Source of the DNA: Thiothrix subterranea
GTDB lineage: Bacteria; Pseudomonadota; Gammaproteobacteria; Thiotrichales; Thiotrichaceae
Assembly (NCBI RefSeq): GCF_016772315.1
Contig: NZ_CP053482.1
Span: forward strand, 3,839,501 to 3,903,500
DNA: 64,000 bases
Direction: 5' to 3'
Each line of letters begins with the position of its first letter. Position 1 is the stretch's first letter. Position numbers and translations under genes: made by a program. This document shows, one piece after another, positions 18,598 to 30,428 of the stretch. Below the pieces are notes generated by a model that was not told the DNA's origin, ran no database searches, and was given only the letters and a program-made list of their open reading frames with translations.

Positions 18598-19920
18598 GTG
18601 AGCCATTCCAGCACCAACCTACAATTCAACGTCCAACCCGGTGGCAGCTTGCAAGGCAAGGTGCGCGTTCCCGGTGACAAATCCATTTCCCACCGTTCCA
18701 TAATGCTCGGTTCACTGGCAGAAGGCACAACCCACGTCAGCGGTTTTTTGCAAGGTGAAGATTGTCTTTGTACCCTGAATGCGTTTCGCAGCATGGGCGT
18801 GAGCATCGAAGGCCCCACCGATGATGGCAAAGTAACCATCCACGGGGTAGGGCTGCATGGCTTGCAAGCTCCGTCGGGCGATTTGGATATGGGCAATTCC
18901 GGCACATCCATGCGCCTAATGTCCGGTTTGATGAGCGGGCAAGCGTTTGATGTGCGCATGACGGGTGATGCCTCGCTATCCAAGCGCCCGATGAAGCGTG
19001 TGACCGTGCCGTTAGCCAGTATGGGCGCGAACATTGATGCGACCGCAACCGGCACGCCGCCGTTATTGGTACATGGCGGCAGCCCGTTGCACGGCATCCA
19101 TTACGACATGCCGATGGCAAGCGCACAGGTGAAATCCTCGCTATTGTTGGCGGGTTTGTATGCGCAAGGCGAAACCTCGGTGACTGAGCCAGCGCCAACC
19201 CGTGACCATACTGAACGCATGTTGCGCGGCTTTGGTTATGCGGTGAAAACCGACGGCAATCACATCAGCCTGCAAGGTGGCGGCAAACTCACCGCCACGG
19301 ATATTGATGTGCCTTCTGACATTTCCTCCGCCGCCTTTTTCATGGTAGGTGCAAGCATTGCCCTCGGTTCTGATCTGACCATCGAACACGTCGGCATGAA
19401 TCCGACCCGTACCGGCGTGATAGACATTTTGCGCTTGATGGGGGCAAACCTCGAAATCTTGAATGAGCGCGAAGTCGGCGGTGAACCGGTCGCGGATATT
19501 CGGGTACGTTCGGCGCAATTGCACGGTATTCAGATTCCTGAAGCCTTAGTGCCGCTGGCAATTGATGAATTCCCATCCTTGTTTATTGCGGCAGCGTTTG
19601 CAGAAGGGCAGACCGTGCTAACGGGAGCGGAAGAATTGCGCGTCAAAGAAAGTGACCGGATTCAGGTGATGGCGGATGGCTTGCTTGCGTGTGGCGTGGA
19701 TGCGCAACCCACTCCAGACGGCATTATCATCAACCCCGGCAACTTCAGCGGTGGCACGATTGACAGTCACGGCGATCATCGCATTGCGATGTCGTTTGCC
19801 ATGGCAGCCTTACGCGCCACGCAACCGATTACGATCAATGACTGCGCGAATGTGAATACCTCGTTTCCCGGCTTTGTGGAGTTGGCGGCAAACGCGGGCG
19901 TGAGGATTACAACGCTATGA
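18598..19920 (+). CDS. aroA: 3-phosphoshikimate 1-carboxyvinyltransferase (EPSP synthase)
   Basis: AroA joins phosphoenolpyruvate and shikimate-3-phosphate in the shikimate pathway. The 440 residues show PGDKSISHRSIML, LDMGNSGTSMRLM, ASAQVKSSLLLAGL, DEFPSLFIAAAFAEG and the C-terminal DSHGDHRIAMSFAMA. The GTG start at 18598 has ACAGGA upstream. The 159 bases before it separate it from the divergent lipase gene and must hold its promoter, though I see no clear -35/-10 pair there. The stop overlaps the cmk ATG. Confidence 0.96.
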   Translation: MSHSSTNLQFNVQPGGSLQGKVRVPGDKSISHRSIMLGSLAEGTTHVSGFLQGEDCLCTLNAFRSMGVSIEGPTDDGKVTIHGVGLHGLQAPSGDLDMGNSGTSMRLMSGLMSGQAFDVRMTGDASLSKRPMKRVTVPLASMGANIDATATGTPPLLVHGGSPLHGIHYDMPMASAQVKSSLLLAGLYAQGETSVTEPAPTRDHTERMLRGFGYAVKTDGNHISLQGGGKLTATDIDVPSDISSAAFFMVGASIALGSDLTIEHVGMNPTRTGVIDILRLMGANLEILNEREVGGEPVADIRVRSAQLHGIQIPEALVPLAIDEFPSLFIAAAFAEGQTVLTGAEELRVKESDRIQVMADGLLACGVDAQPTPDGIIINPGNFSGGTIDSHGDHRIAMSFAMAALRATQPITINDCANVNTSFPGFVELAANAGVRITTL

Positions 19921-20570
19921 ATACGCTCATTCCTGTGATCACGATTGATGGCCCGGCTGGAGCTGGTAAAGGCACGATTGCGTGTATGCTGGCGGATAAA
20001 CTCGGCTGGCACATGCTTGATAGCGGCGCTATTTACCGGGTGGCGGCAGTGGCGGCTTTGCGTCGCAACCTGAATCTGCAAGATGAAACCGCGTTGGCGG
20101 CGATGATTCCCACCCTGAATATCGCGTTCAAAAATGGTGAGGCATGGCTGAACGGTGACATTATTACCAGCGAAATTCGCAACGAAACCTGTGCCAGTGC
20201 GACGTCGCAAATCGCGGTATTGCCTGCGGTACGGGCAGCATTATTGGAGTTGCAACGCCAGTTTTGCCAGCTTCCCGGTTTGGTTGCCGATGGGCGCGAT
20301 ATGGGTACGGTGGTGTTTCCTAGGGCTACCCACAAGTTTTATCTCACCGCCAGTGCTGAAATTCGTGCAGAACGTCGCCTGAAACAGTTGAGCCAACAAG
20401 GACTTAGTGCTAAACTCTGTGACCTAATTCAAGAGATCAATGCTCGCGACGAACGCGATACCAACCGCCCGGTAGCTCCCTTAAAACCTGCCGCTGATGC
20501 GTTGGTTATCGACACCAGTTCGTTGGATCAAGCCGAAGTGTTTGCCACCGTGCTGCACTACGTCGTTTAA
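19917..20570 (+). CDS. cmk: Cytidylate kinase
   Basis: Cmk phosphorylates CMP and dCMP. The 217-residue protein has the P-loop IDGPAGAGKGTIACMLA, the substrate motif LDSGAIYRVAA, VADGRDMGTVVFP and RDERDTNRPVAPL. It overlaps aroA by four bases and precedes rpsA, the standard gammaproteobacterial order. A hairpin with T5 follows its stop. Confidence 0.95.
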   Translation: MNTLIPVITIDGPAGAGKGTIACMLADKLGWHMLDSGAIYRVAAVAALRRNLNLQDETALAAMIPTLNIAFKNGEAWLNGDIITSEIRNETCASATSQIAVLPAVRAALLELQRQFCQLPGLVADGRDMGTVVFPRATHKFYLTASAEIRAERRLKQLSQQGLSAKLCDLIQEINARDERDTNRPVAPLKPAADALVIDTSSLDQAEVFATVLHYVV

Positions 20571-20600
20571 GCATTGCATTGAATCCCGTATTTTCTAGGG

Positions 20601-20628
20601 AGCCCTGACAGGAAGTCTGGGCTTTTTG
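20601..20628 (+). terminator. Hairpin between cmk and rpsA
   Basis: AGCCC (20601-20605) pairs with GGGCT (20619-20623), and GAC/GTC extends the stem past one mismatch. TTTTT follows immediately. It either terminates the aroA-cmk transcript or attenuates read-through into rpsA. Confidence 0.6.
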
Positions 20629-20694
20629 CGTTTTAACCCGTCAATGCAGGATGCGAGTGACGATAACTCATTTTATTAACAGGTATTTTTATTC

Positions 20695-22362
20695 ATGACT
20701 GAAAGTTTTGCTGAACTGTTTGAAGAGAGCCTCTCTTACACCCAAATGCAACCTGGCGCTCTGCTGAATGCAACAGTTCTCGAAGTCCGCTCCGATTTCA
20801 TTATCGTGAGCGCTGGCTTGAAATCCGAAGGTGTTATTCCTGCTGAGCAGTTCAGAAATGAACGCGGCGAAATCAACGTTAAAGTCGGCGATTTGGTTGA
20901 AGTAGCACTGGATACCGTCGAAGACGGTTTCGGTGAGACGCGCCTTTCCCGTGAAAAAGCCCGTCGCCTGCGTGCTTGGGAAATTCTGGAAGAAGCTTTC
21001 ACCAACGAAGAAATCATCACCGGTATCATTACCGGCAAAGTTAAGGGTGGTTTCGTGGTTGAGTTGGGTGATATTCGTGCATTCTTGCCGGGTTCACTGG
21101 TTGATGTACGTCCAGTCCGCGATACTTCTTACTTGGAAAACAAGGAACTGGAATTCAAGCTCATCAAGCTGGATCAGAAGCGCAACAACGTCGTGGTTTC
21201 ACGCCGTGCAGTCGTTGAAGAAGAATACAGTGCAGAACGCGATGCGCTGATGGAAAACCTGCAAGAAGGTCAAGTCATCAAAGGCGTGGTCAAAAACCTC
21301 ACCGATTACGGTGCGTTCCTCGACCTCGGCGGCATCGACGGTCTGTTGCACATTACCGATATGGCTTGGAAGCGCGTCAAGCATCCTTCTGAAGTGGTTA
21401 ATATCGGTGACGAAATTGACGTTAAAGTCCTCAAGTTCGACCGCGATAAGAACCGCGTTTCACTGGGTCTGAAGCAATTGGGTGAAGATCCATGGCAAGA
21501 TCTGGTTCGTCGTTACCCGGCTGGCACGCGCATCTTTGGTAAGGTCAGCAACCTGACCGACTACGGCTGCTTCGTGGAAATCGAAGACGGTGTTGAAGGT
21601 CTGGTACACGTTTCTGAAATGGATTGGACTAACAAAAACGTCAACCCTGCCAAAGTCGTAGCACTGGGTGACGAAACGGAAGTCATGATTCTCGACATCG
21701 ACGCAGAACGCCGCCGCATTTCACTGGGCATGAAGCAATGCCAAGCGAACCCTTGGGATGAATTTGCGGGTACTCGCAACAAGGGCGACCGCGTTTCCGG
21801 TAAGATCAAGTCGATCACTGACTTCGGTATCTTTATCGGTTTGGACGGTGGCATCGACGGTCTGGTGCACTTGTCTGACATTTCTTGGAACGTTCCCGGT
21901 GAAGAAGCCGTGCGCAGCTACAAGAAAGGCGACGAAGTGGAAGCGGTTGTATTGGCTGTTGATCCAGAACGTGAACGCATTTCCCTCGGCATCAAGCAGA
22001 TGGAACAAGACCCGTTCTCCAACTTCGTGGCAGCCCATTCTAAAGGCAGCGTCGTGAAAGGTACTGTGGTTGAAGTCACGCCTAAAGCCGCGAAAATCGA
22101 CTTGGGCGAAGGCATCGAAGGCATTTTGCGTGCTTCAGAACTGTCACGCGACCGCGTTGAAGATGCTCGCACGCTGCTGAAAGAAGGCGATACCGTTGAA
22201 GCGAAATTCATGGGTGTTGATCGCAAGACTCGCGCCATCAACCTGTCTATTAAGGCGAAGGATGATGAAGATGAATCACGTTTGATGCGTGAATACACCG
22301 GACGTTCTACCAGCACGGGTACGTCACTGGGTGACATCTTCAAGGAACAGATGGGCGAATAA
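20695..22362 (+). CDS. rpsA: 30S ribosomal protein S1
   Basis: S1 carries mRNA to the 30S subunit. The 555 residues contain six S1 RNA-binding repeats; [38 protein letters not shown] and [18 protein letters not shown] mark repeats three to five. Each ends with a conserved segment such as RVSLGLKQL or RISLGIKQM. The 132 bases from the cmk stop hold the hairpin above and presumably the rpsA promoter and autoregulatory leader. Confidence 0.97.
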   Translation: MTESFAELFEESLSYTQMQPGALLNATVLEVRSDFIIVSAGLKSEGVIPAEQFRNERGEINVKVGDLVEVALDTVEDGFGETRLSREKARRLRAWEILEEAFTNEEIITGIITGKVKGGFVVELGDIRAFLPGSLVDVRPVRDTSYLENKELEFKLIKLDQKRNNVVVSRRAVVEEEYSAERDALMENLQEGQVIKGVVKNLTDYGAFLDLGGIDGLLHITDMAWKRVKHPSEVVNIGDEIDVKVLKFDRDKNRVSLGLKQLGEDPWQDLVRRYPAGTRIFGKVSNLTDYGCFVEIEDGVEGLVHVSEMDWTNKNVNPAKVVALGDETEVMILDIDAERRRISLGMKQCQANPWDEFAGTRNKGDRVSGKIKSITDFGIFIGLDGGIDGLVHLSDISWNVPGEEAVRSYKKGDEVEAVVLAVDPERERISLGIKQMEQDPFSNFVAAHSKGSVVKGTVVEVTPKAAKIDLGEGIEGILRASELSRDRVEDARTLLKEGDTVEAKFMGVDRKTRAINLSIKAKDDEDESRLMREYTGRSTSTGTSLGDIFKEQMGE

Positions 22363-22413
22363 TATTCTCCATCAGGATGGCACGCAGGTCAGGGATGACC
22401 TATAGTTCAGGCG

Positions 22414-22440
22414 GTGCAGATGTTCTATCTGCACTGTTTT
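22414..22440 (+). terminator. Rho-independent terminator after rpsA
   Basis: A perfect eight-base stem (GTGCAGAT 22414-22421, ATCTGCAC 22427-22434) with a GTTCT loop is followed by TGTTTT. It lies between rpsA and ihfB. Confidence 0.75.
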
Positions 22441-22502
22441 CCAAGACTGGAAAGCTGCAACAACGATTATGACAACCCGTCGTTTGTTCAGGAGTGGAAT
22501 GG

Positions 22503-22808
22503 ATGACCAAATCTGAAATCATTGATATTCTGTCACGCAAGCAAAGCCATCTTAGCACCCGCGATGTGGAATCTTCGGTTAAACTGTTGCTCGATAAAAT
22601 GAGCGAATCACTGTCGAGTGGCGGGCGCATTGAAGTCCGAGGTTTTGGCAGTTTTTCCCTGCACCATCGCGCAGCGCGTAAAGGCCGTAATCCTAAAACG
22701 GGTGATCAGGTGGCGTTACCGCCAAAACACGTGCCGCATTTCAAGCCGGGCAAGGAATTGCGCGAGCGGGTGAATGAATCGCGTGTTAGTTACCCGGTTC
22801 AGGATTAA
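22503..22808 (+). CDS. ihfB: Integration host factor beta subunit
   Basis: IhfB dimerises with IhfA to bend DNA in recombination, replication and transcription. The 101-residue protein begins [10 protein letters not shown] and contains [23 protein letters not shown], the DNA-bending beta arm. The ATG at 22503 has GGAG at 22491-22494; an in-frame ATG at 22494 would place that site inside the coding region. A strong terminator follows. Confidence 0.96.
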   Translation: MTKSEIIDILSRKQSHLSTRDVESSVKLLLDKMSESLSSGGRIEVRGFGSFSLHHRAARKGRNPKTGDQVALPPKHVPHFKPGKELRERVNESRVSYPVQD

Positions 22809-22833
22809 TATTCCTATATTGTGGTAATAGAAA

Positions 22834-22858
22834 GGGGAGGCACACAGCCTCCTTTTTT
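22834..22858 (+). terminator. Rho-independent terminator after ihfB
   Basis: GGAGGC (22836-22841) and GCCTCC (22847-22852) enclose an ACACA loop and are followed by six T residues, with further G-T and A-T pairing at the base. lapB starts 14 bases after it, so lapB needs read-through or a promoter inside ihfB. Confidence 0.85.
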
Positions 22859-22872
22859 ACATCTAAGGCATT

Positions 22873-24024
22873 ATGCAAGAAATTCTATTTTTACTCCTGC
22901 CCATCGCGTTTTATTCCGGTTGGCACGCGGCGCGTAAGCGTTACAAAGAACGTCAAGAACAACAGCGTCAGGATGTTCCGCAACGTTTTGTGCAGGGCAT
23001 TAACTACCTGTTGAGCGAAGAACCCGACAAAGCCCTGGACGTGTTTCTTAATTACGCCGAGGTGGATGAACACACCGCGAATACTTTTCTATTGCTGGGA
23101 AATTTGTTCCGCAATCGCGGTGAAATTAATCGCGCATTACGCATTCACCAAAATTTAGTGGCACGCTCCGATTTGAGCAAAGCGCAACGCACGGCGGCAA
23201 TGTTGGCCTTGGGCGAAGACTTTTTTGCGGCAGGCTTGCTGGATCGTGCCGAAAGCGTGTTCAGTGAATTGCTTAAAGATGACCCGAAACACGCCGATGC
23301 GTGTGAGCCATTGCGCAATATTTACGAACAATTGCACGAGTGGAATAAGGCGATTGAGATCGCCCAATTAGCGCAGCAGCGCAGCAAAGTTGATCACAGC
23401 CGCTTGATTGCGCATTATTATTGCGAACTGGCGGTACAGGAATTGCAGAAGCAAAACTTGTTCCGTGCGGAAGAAACCATTAAGAAAGCCGCGAAAAGTT
23501 ATTCCGCTGCCTCCAGAGTGCTGGTGCTCAACGCTGATCTGGCTTATGCCCGCAATCAGCGCGAGGAAGCCTTGAATTTTTACCGTCAGGCAATTGAAAA
23601 AGACACGCGCTTGATTGGGATGTTATTCAATCAATTGGTCAATAAGTTTAATCAGAAAGACGAATTGGAAAACCTGTATCAATTTATTCAACAGACTTTT
23701 GCGAAAACGCAAGATGCGAAGCTGTTTGGTTATTTGCTGCAATTGGCGCACAAATTGGGAAAACTGTCCGATATGCGCGTGCAAGTCGGGGAGTATTTAA
23801 CCAAAGGCAAACCCAGCCTCAATACTTTGGCGCACGCTACCGATGTGTTGTCGGCGTTGTGGCAAGAAGAAAAAGTGTGCGATATTGCTCAATTACAAAC
23901 GGCTTTGCAGCGTTTGTCTGCCAGCCAACCGGATTTCCAGTGCGCCCAGTGTGGGTATAAAATGCACGGTTACTTATGGCGCTGTCCCGCGTGTCACCAT
24001 TGGGATACTGTTAGCAACGTTTAA
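22873..24024 (+). CDS. lapB: Lipopolysaccharide assembly protein LapB (YciM)
   Basis: LapB is an inner-membrane TPR protein that brings LpxC to FtsH and so tunes LPS synthesis. The 383 residues comprise an N-terminal anchor ([15 protein letters not shown]), a tandem TPR array, and a C-terminal rubredoxin-like zinc knuckle ([10 protein letters not shown] ... CPACHHWD). Its place between ihfB and pyrF is typical. The small lapA gene normally just upstream is absent; only the ihfB terminator occupies that space. Confidence 0.93.
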   Translation: MQEILFLLLPIAFYSGWHAARKRYKERQEQQRQDVPQRFVQGINYLLSEEPDKALDVFLNYAEVDEHTANTFLLLGNLFRNRGEINRALRIHQNLVARSDLSKAQRTAAMLALGEDFFAAGLLDRAESVFSELLKDDPKHADACEPLRNIYEQLHEWNKAIEIAQLAQQRSKVDHSRLIAHYYCELAVQELQKQNLFRAEETIKKAAKSYSAASRVLVLNADLAYARNQREEALNFYRQAIEKDTRLIGMLFNQLVNKFNQKDELENLYQFIQQTFAKTQDAKLFGYLLQLAHKLGKLSDMRVQVGEYLTKGKPSLNTLAHATDVLSALWQEEKVCDIAQLQTALQRLSASQPDFQCAQCGYKMHGYLWRCPACHHWDTVSNV

Positions 24025-24041
24025 TTTGTCAGGATGATTGC

Positions 24042-24734
24042 ATGTCTAGCCGTTTGATTATTGCCCTCGATTTTGCCACAGCGGAACAAGCATTGGCGTT
24101 TGTTGCGCCACTTACCCCGTCACAATGCAAGCTTAAAGTCGGTTTTGAGTTATTTGTCGCCGCAGGCCCTGCGTTTGTGCGTCAATTAACCGCGCGTGGC
24201 TTTGACGTGTTTCTGGATCTAAAATTTCACGACATTCCCAACACGGTAGCGTCGGCGTGTAAAGCGGCGGCGGGTTTGGGGGTGTGGATGCTTAATGTTC
24301 ATGCATCCGGTGGTACTAAGATGATGCAAGCGGCGCGTGAAGCCTTGCAGGGGTTTGCTAACCCACCCAAGTTGATTGCCGTGACGGTGTTAACGTCGAT
24401 GGATAAGGCGCAATTGTCCGGCACGGGTATCACCGTCGAACCTGCCCAACAGGTGCAACATTTAGCGCAATTGACGGCGGACAGTGGTTTGGATGGCGTG
24501 GTGTGTTCGGCACAGGAAGCGGCAATGTTACGCCAACGCCTAGGAAACGATTTCTTGCTGGTAACGCCCGGTATTCGCCCGACGGGGAGTGATCAGGGTG
24601 ATCAATCCCGCGTCATGACACCCGCTCAGGCGCGGGAAGCGGGCGTCAGTTACGTGGTGGTGGGGCGACCGATTACCCAAGCATCCGATCCACAGGCGGT
24701 GATTGCAGCGATTAATCTTGAACTGGGGTCTTAG
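24042..24734 (+). CDS. pyrF: Orotidine 5'-phosphate decarboxylase
   Basis: PyrF makes UMP from OMP. The 230-residue TIM barrel contains [21 protein letters not shown] and the catalytic [11 protein letters not shown], then VTVLTSMD and [17 protein letters not shown]. The C-terminal [14 protein letters not shown] binds the phosphate. It lies 17 bases after lapB. Its last four bases overlap the convergent hflD end. Confidence 0.97.
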   Translation: MSSRLIIALDFATAEQALAFVAPLTPSQCKLKVGFELFVAAGPAFVRQLTARGFDVFLDLKFHDIPNTVASACKAAAGLGVWMLNVHASGGTKMMQAAREALQGFANPPKLIAVTVLTSMDKAQLSGTGITVEPAQQVQHLAQLTADSGLDGVVCSAQEAAMLRQRLGNDFLLVTPGIRPTGSDQGDQSRVMTPAQAREAGVSYVVVGRPITQASDPQAVIAAINLELGS

Positions 24735-25363
24735 TTCAAAAACCGCTGCGCCTCTTTTTGCATCGCGCCCCGCGAGAAGATGAGCTTCCAGCGATTCCCA
24801 CCCGCCTGCCGCCACAATAAGGCGGCACGGATGCCTGCCAGTAATAAGGCGCGAATTTTTGCCGCATTTTCGGGGTTGGCGAGGTGGTTTTGGTCGCCTT
24901 TAATCATAATGCGCGGTCCCAGTTTGCTGACCGTAGTGCTGTAGATTTCAGCGAGTCGCGCAATCATATTGGGGTGAGTCATGGCGAAAAAGTCCAGTTG
25001 TTGCTGGGCGTTTTCGATATTTTTGAGCAAGGACTGGAACATATCCGGGTCGTTGGCGAGTTTCTTTTCCAGATACAGCAAATTAACCGCGTAACGGGTG
25101 GCTTCGATGTCTTTGGGTTTGCCATCAGGATTCAGATTGCTCGCGCCGAGTTGATACATCAGCACTCGAAAGCCAGTGCGAAGCTTGTCGATGCCACCGT
25201 AGAGCGCTTCGGGGGTGGCGTCGTCTTCTGTCAAGATACTGTTGATGCAGGCTTCAAACAGTTCGCTATCGACATTGCCGCGTGCGGCAATTTGCGTGAC
25301 ACCTTCGACACACTGGAACAGCGCAGCGAGGGCAAGGGTTCGGTTACGGTTATTGGCTTCCAC
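24731..25363 (-). CDS. hflD: HflD, high-frequency lysogenization protein homologue
   Basis: HflD is a peripheral inner-membrane protein known in Escherichia coli for binding phage lambda CII; its host role is not clear. The 210 helical residues match the family in length and in motifs such as [16 protein letters not shown] and [18 protein letters not shown]. It lies downstream of mnmA on the same strand, the conserved order. The purB gene that usually follows is not here; convergent pyrF takes its place. Confidence 0.9.
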   Translation of the reverse strand: MEANNRNRTLALAALFQCVEGVTQIAARGNVDSELFEACINSILTEDDATPEALYGGIDKLRTGFRVLMYQLGASNLNPDGKPKDIEATRYAVNLLYLEKKLANDPDMFQSLLKNIENAQQQLDFFAMTHPNMIARLAEIYSTTVSKLGPRIMIKGDQNHLANPENAAKIRALLLAGIRAALLWRQAGGNRWKLIFSRGAMQKEAQRFLN

Positions 25364-25435
25364 AGGTTTTTGTTAAATCCGATTTGACTATGTGTGGTGA
25401 GAATAAGGGTTTATGCAGATAATTCAAGTTAGCCC

Positions 25436-26999
<1,564 letters not shown>

Positions 27000-27034
27000 A
27001 GTGGGCATCCTTCGGGGCGAAAATGCGTATTCTA

Positions 27035-27063
27035 CACATAACTACCCTGCATTGGTCTATAAT
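27035..27063 (+). promoter_or_regulatory. Putative sucA promoter
   Basis: A perfect TATAAT lies at 27058-27063, 37 bases before the sucA ATG. The hexamer 17 bases upstream (CACATA, 27035-27040) is a weak -35 match, so an activator may be needed. Confidence 0.5.
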
Positions 27064-27100
27064 GCACCCGTTAAAATAAACCGATAATCAGGGTACGGGT

Positions 27101-29863
27101 ATGATGGATGAATCTTTCCTCGACGGCGAACACGCGCTTTTTCTCGAACAATTGTATGAGCGCTATCAGCAAGACCCCCACAGCATAGACCCGCAATGGC
27201 AAGCCTATTTTCAGCGCTTGGATGCCGAGCCTGTTACCAGCAGCTTTGCGCCTAATGCGAACCATGGCAACGGCAAAGCCTTGGCACAACGCAGCGAACA
27301 ATTGCACGTATCGCGCATGATTAATGCCTACCGTTACTTGGGGCATCTGGAAGCCAACACCAACCCCTTGGGTGATTACGCTTACAAAGTGGGCGTACCG
27401 CAATTGATGCTGGAACACCACGGGCTGGAAAATGTTGACCCTGATACGGTATTCGACCCCGGCACTTTTAATCTCACCGCCAAACCGACGCTCGGCAATA
27501 TCGTGCACGCACTACGCGAAACGTATTTGCGCACCATCGGTTTTGAATACATGCATATTTTGGATGTGCAAGAAAAACGCTGGCTGCAACAACGCATTGA
27601 ACCGAACATGGGGCGTGGCAAACTGACCCACCCCGAACGCCGCAAAATCCTCGAACAACTCACCGCAGCGGAAGGTTTTGAACAATATTTGCACCGCCGT
27701 TACGTTGGGCAAAAGCGCTTCGGTCTGGAAGGCGGCGAAAGCTTGATTCCACTCTTGCAAACCCTGATCCACGAAGGTGGCAAGCAAGGTTTGCAGGAAA
27801 TCGTCATCGGCATGGCGCACCGGGGGCGTTTAAACGTGCTCACTAATGTGCTGTGCAAGCCTGCGGGCGATTTGTTTGGCGAATTTGAGGGCAAGGTTGA
27901 GGAAACATACACCGGCGACGTCAAATACCACAAAGGTTTTTCTGGCAATGTCAGCACCGAAGGTGGCCCGATGCACTTGGTGTTAGCGTTCAACCCTTCG
28001 CATCTGGAAATCGTCAGCCCGGTAATGGAAGGTTCGGTACGCGCTCGCCAAGACCGGCGTGAAGACAAAGACGGCGACCAGGTATTGGGCATTTCGATCC
28101 ACGGTGATGCCGCGTTCGCAGGGCAGGGCGTGGTGATGGAAACCTTTAACATGGCGCAAACCCGTGGCTACCGTACTCGCGGCACGATTCACATTGTGAT
28201 CAATAACCAGATTGGTTTCACCACCAGCACGGTGTCGGATAGCCGTTCGACGTATTACCCGACCGACGTGGCGAAAATGATCAATGCGCCGATTTTCCAC
28301 GTCAATGGCGATGACCCCGAAGCCGTGGTCTATGTCACGCAAGTGGCGCTCGAATACCGCCAGTTGTTCCAGAAAGACGTGGTAATCGACTTGGTGTGTT
28401 ACCGCCGCTTGGGGCATAACGAAGCGGATGAACCGAACATGACCCAGCCGGTGATGTACAGCACGATTCGCAGCTTACCGACGACCCGTGCCAAATACGC
28501 GATGCGCCTTGCAGAAGCCGGAGTCGTGAGTGAAAGCGGGGCGAAAGGCTTGATCGACGCTTACCGCACCAAACTGTCGAATGGTGGCGTTACGTGCTGC
28601 AATAGCCAAACACGCACGGGTTTGCCAGCGGAATTGCAAACGCATTGGAAAGCCTTCGTTGGGCAACCTTGGCGGCAGCACATTGATACGACGTGTTCCG
28701 CAGAACGCATTCACAGCATTAGTGCGGGCTGGATCAGCAATATTCCGGCTGATTTTGTGGTGCATCCGCGTGTGTTCAAAGTGCTGGAAGCGCGGGCGGC
28801 AATGGGGCGTGGTGAACAACTGGCCGACTGGGGTTTTGGCGAAAATTTAGCGTATGCGACCTTGGTGGAAGAGGGCTTTGACGTGCGTTTGTCGGGGCAG
28901 GATTGCGGGCGCGGCACGTTTTCACACCGGCACGCGGTATTGCACCACCAGCAGCGCCGCGAACAGTGGATTCCGGTGCAACACACCACGGATTTCCAAG
29001 CCAAATTTACGGTGATCGACTCGGTGCTCTCCGAAGAGGCAGTGTTGGCATTTGAATACGGTTATGCCACGGCGGAACCGGATACGCTGGTGATTTGGGA
29101 GGCGCAATTCGGCGACTTCGTGAACGGGGCGCAGGTAGTAATTGACCAATTCATCAGTTCCGGTGAGCAGAAATGGCAGCGTTTGTGTGGGCTGGTGATG
29201 TTCTTGCCACACGGCTTGGAAGGGCAGGGGCCGGAACATTCCTCGGCGCGTCTGGAACGCTTTGTGCAGTTGGCGGCACAGGAAAACATGCACATTTGCA
29301 TTCCGTCCAACCCCGCGCAGGTATTCCACATGCTGCGGCGGCAAATGATGCGTAAATACCGCAAGCCGTTGATTGTGTTTACCCCGAAAAGTTTATTGCG
29401 CCACCCGCTGGCGGTTAGCCCGTTGGAAGATTTCACCTTGGGGCAGTTTGAAGTGGTGTTGGATGATGTAGACATCACCGATGTGGAGGCGAAAGAGCAC
29501 GTGAAGCGGGTGATTTTGTGCAGCGGCAAGGTGTTTTACGACTTGCTGGAAGAGCGCCGTAAACATGCCATGGTGGATACTGCCATCATTCGCTTGGAAC
29601 AGCTTTACCCGTTTCCCGCGCAAGAATTGGTGGATGTGATGGAGTATTACCCGAACGTTAAAACCGTGATTTGGTGTCAGGAAGAACCGGTCAATCAAGG
29701 CGCGTGGAACGGCATTAAACACCGTTTCGAGGCGTATGATTATACCGAAGTGGTGTGCGTGAGCCGCCCGGCGATGGCCGCGCCTGCGGTGGGGTCATTG
29801 TATATGCACCAGCGGCAGCAGCAGGCGTTGGTGCGCGAAGCGTTGGGGTTGAATGGGGATTAA
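27101..29863 (+). CDS. sucA: 2-oxoglutarate dehydrogenase E1 component
   Basis: SucA is the thiamine-diphosphate E1 that decarboxylates 2-oxoglutarate in the TCA cycle. The 920 residues begin with the typical DESFLDGEHALFLEQLYERY and contain GMAHRGRLNVL, FNPSHLE, GDAAFAGQGVV, NNQIGFTT, YRRLGHNEADEP, LSGQDCGRGTFSHRH, and the C-terminal WCQEEPVNQGAWNGI. Length and order are normal. sucB and lpd, which usually follow, are absent: only 87 bases separate the stop from an unrelated gene, so E2 and E3 must be encoded elsewhere. Confidence 0.97.
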   Translation: MMDESFLDGEHALFLEQLYERYQQDPHSIDPQWQAYFQRLDAEPVTSSFAPNANHGNGKALAQRSEQLHVSRMINAYRYLGHLEANTNPLGDYAYKVGVPQLMLEHHGLENVDPDTVFDPGTFNLTAKPTLGNIVHALRETYLRTIGFEYMHILDVQEKRWLQQRIEPNMGRGKLTHPERRKILEQLTAAEGFEQYLHRRYVGQKRFGLEGGESLIPLLQTLIHEGGKQGLQEIVIGMAHRGRLNVLTNVLCKPAGDLFGEFEGKVEETYTGDVKYHKGFSGNVSTEGGPMHLVLAFNPSHLEIVSPVMEGSVRARQDRREDKDGDQVLGISIHGDAAFAGQGVVMETFNMAQTRGYRTRGTIHIVINNQIGFTTSTVSDSRSTYYPTDVAKMINAPIFHVNGDDPEAVVYVTQVALEYRQLFQKDVVIDLVCYRRLGHNEADEPNMTQPVMYSTIRSLPTTRAKYAMRLAEAGVVSESGAKGLIDAYRTKLSNGGVTCCNSQTRTGLPAELQTHWKAFVGQPWRQHIDTTCSAERIHSISAGWISNIPADFVVHPRVFKVLEARAAMGRGEQLADWGFGENLAYATLVEEGFDVRLSGQDCGRGTFSHRHAVLHHQQRREQWIPVQHTTDFQAKFTVIDSVLSEEAVLAFEYGYATAEPDTLVIWEAQFGDFVNGAQVVIDQFISSGEQKWQRLCGLVMFLPHGLEGQGPEHSSARLERFVQLAAQENMHICIPSNPAQVFHMLRRQMMRKYRKPLIVFTPKSLLRHPLAVSPLEDFTLGQFEVVLDDVDITDVEAKEHVKRVILCSGKVFYDLLEERRKHAMVDTAIIRLEQLYPFPAQELVDVMEYYPNVKTVIWCQEEPVNQGAWNGIKHRFEAYDYTEVVCVSRPAMAAPAVGSLYMHQRQQQALVREALGLNGD

Positions 29864-29950
29864 ATGAGCCAGTCTCTTCTCATGGTCACGGATAAATTGT
29901 ATGGTGTATTTTGTGATGAATTACCGGCTGTCAATGCTAAAAGGTGAAAT

Positions 29951-30373
29951 ATGACGCACGCTATTACCATCAATGTATCGGATGCACTCTACCAGCAGTT
30001 GTATCAGGCGGCTTCTTTGTTCCAGCAGCCGACGGAAGCTATTATTATTGATAGCCTGCGCCATACTCTCCCGCCAATTTTTGAGGACATTCCTGCTGGG
30101 TATCAAAATGATGTTTTTCCGTTGTTGGCAATGAATGATCAAGAACTGCTTCAGGAGTCCCGTCGGATTTTTCCGCCGGAGCACTGGCAAAACTACGAAT
30201 CTTTATTGGAACAAAAGAAAACAGGGCAACTTCGTGCTGATGGCGAACAAGCGTTACAAGCATTAAAACGCGAGGCCGATGTGCTCACGTTCCGCCGCAG
30301 TTATGCCGCAGTGCTGTTGAAGCGGCGTGGCTATCGGATTGCCCCGCCGCGTGGGGAACTGCAAAGCGCATGA
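29951..30373 (+). CDS. Ribbon-helix-helix-like small protein, possible antitoxin/partner
   Basis: The 140 residues start with a beta strand and two helices (AITINVSDALYQQLYQAASLF, then TEAIIIDSLRHTL) resembling ribbon-helix-helix antitoxins. An acidic middle and a basic C-terminus (RRSYAAVLLKRRGYRIAPP) follow. From family memory, similar proteins often sit just before an HNH endonuclease whose start overlaps their stop. Here the overlapping ATG (ATGA at 30370-30373) opens only six codons before a stop, so the partner is missing. It is same-strand with the TIR gene 77 bases on; whether they work together is unknown. Confidence 0.6.
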   Translation: MTHAITINVSDALYQQLYQAASLFQQPTEAIIIDSLRHTLPPIFEDIPAGYQNDVFPLLAMNDQELLQESRRIFPPEHWQNYESLLEQKKTGQLRADGEQALQALKREADVLTFRRSYAAVLLKRRGYRIAPPRGELQSA

Positions 30374-30379
30374 GCGTTA

Positions 30380-30428
30380 CTGATAAGTAAGAAATCTTCT
30401 CCAATATCGTTTACTATCCGTTTATCAG
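30380..30428. repeat. Inverted repeat upstream of the TIR operon
   Basis: CTGATAA (30380-30386) and TTATCAG (30422-30428) form seven-base inverted arms 35 bases apart, and a further CTATCAG lies at 30436-30442. The set sits directly upstream of the TIR gene and could be an operator, but no regulator or clear promoter is evident. Confidence 0.3.

Noticed and set aside
29864-29947. 27-codon frame starting one base after the sucA stop
   Set aside because: It starts with ATGAGCCAGTC but has no ribosome site of its own, no similarity to SucB and no regulatory hairpin; could be chance.
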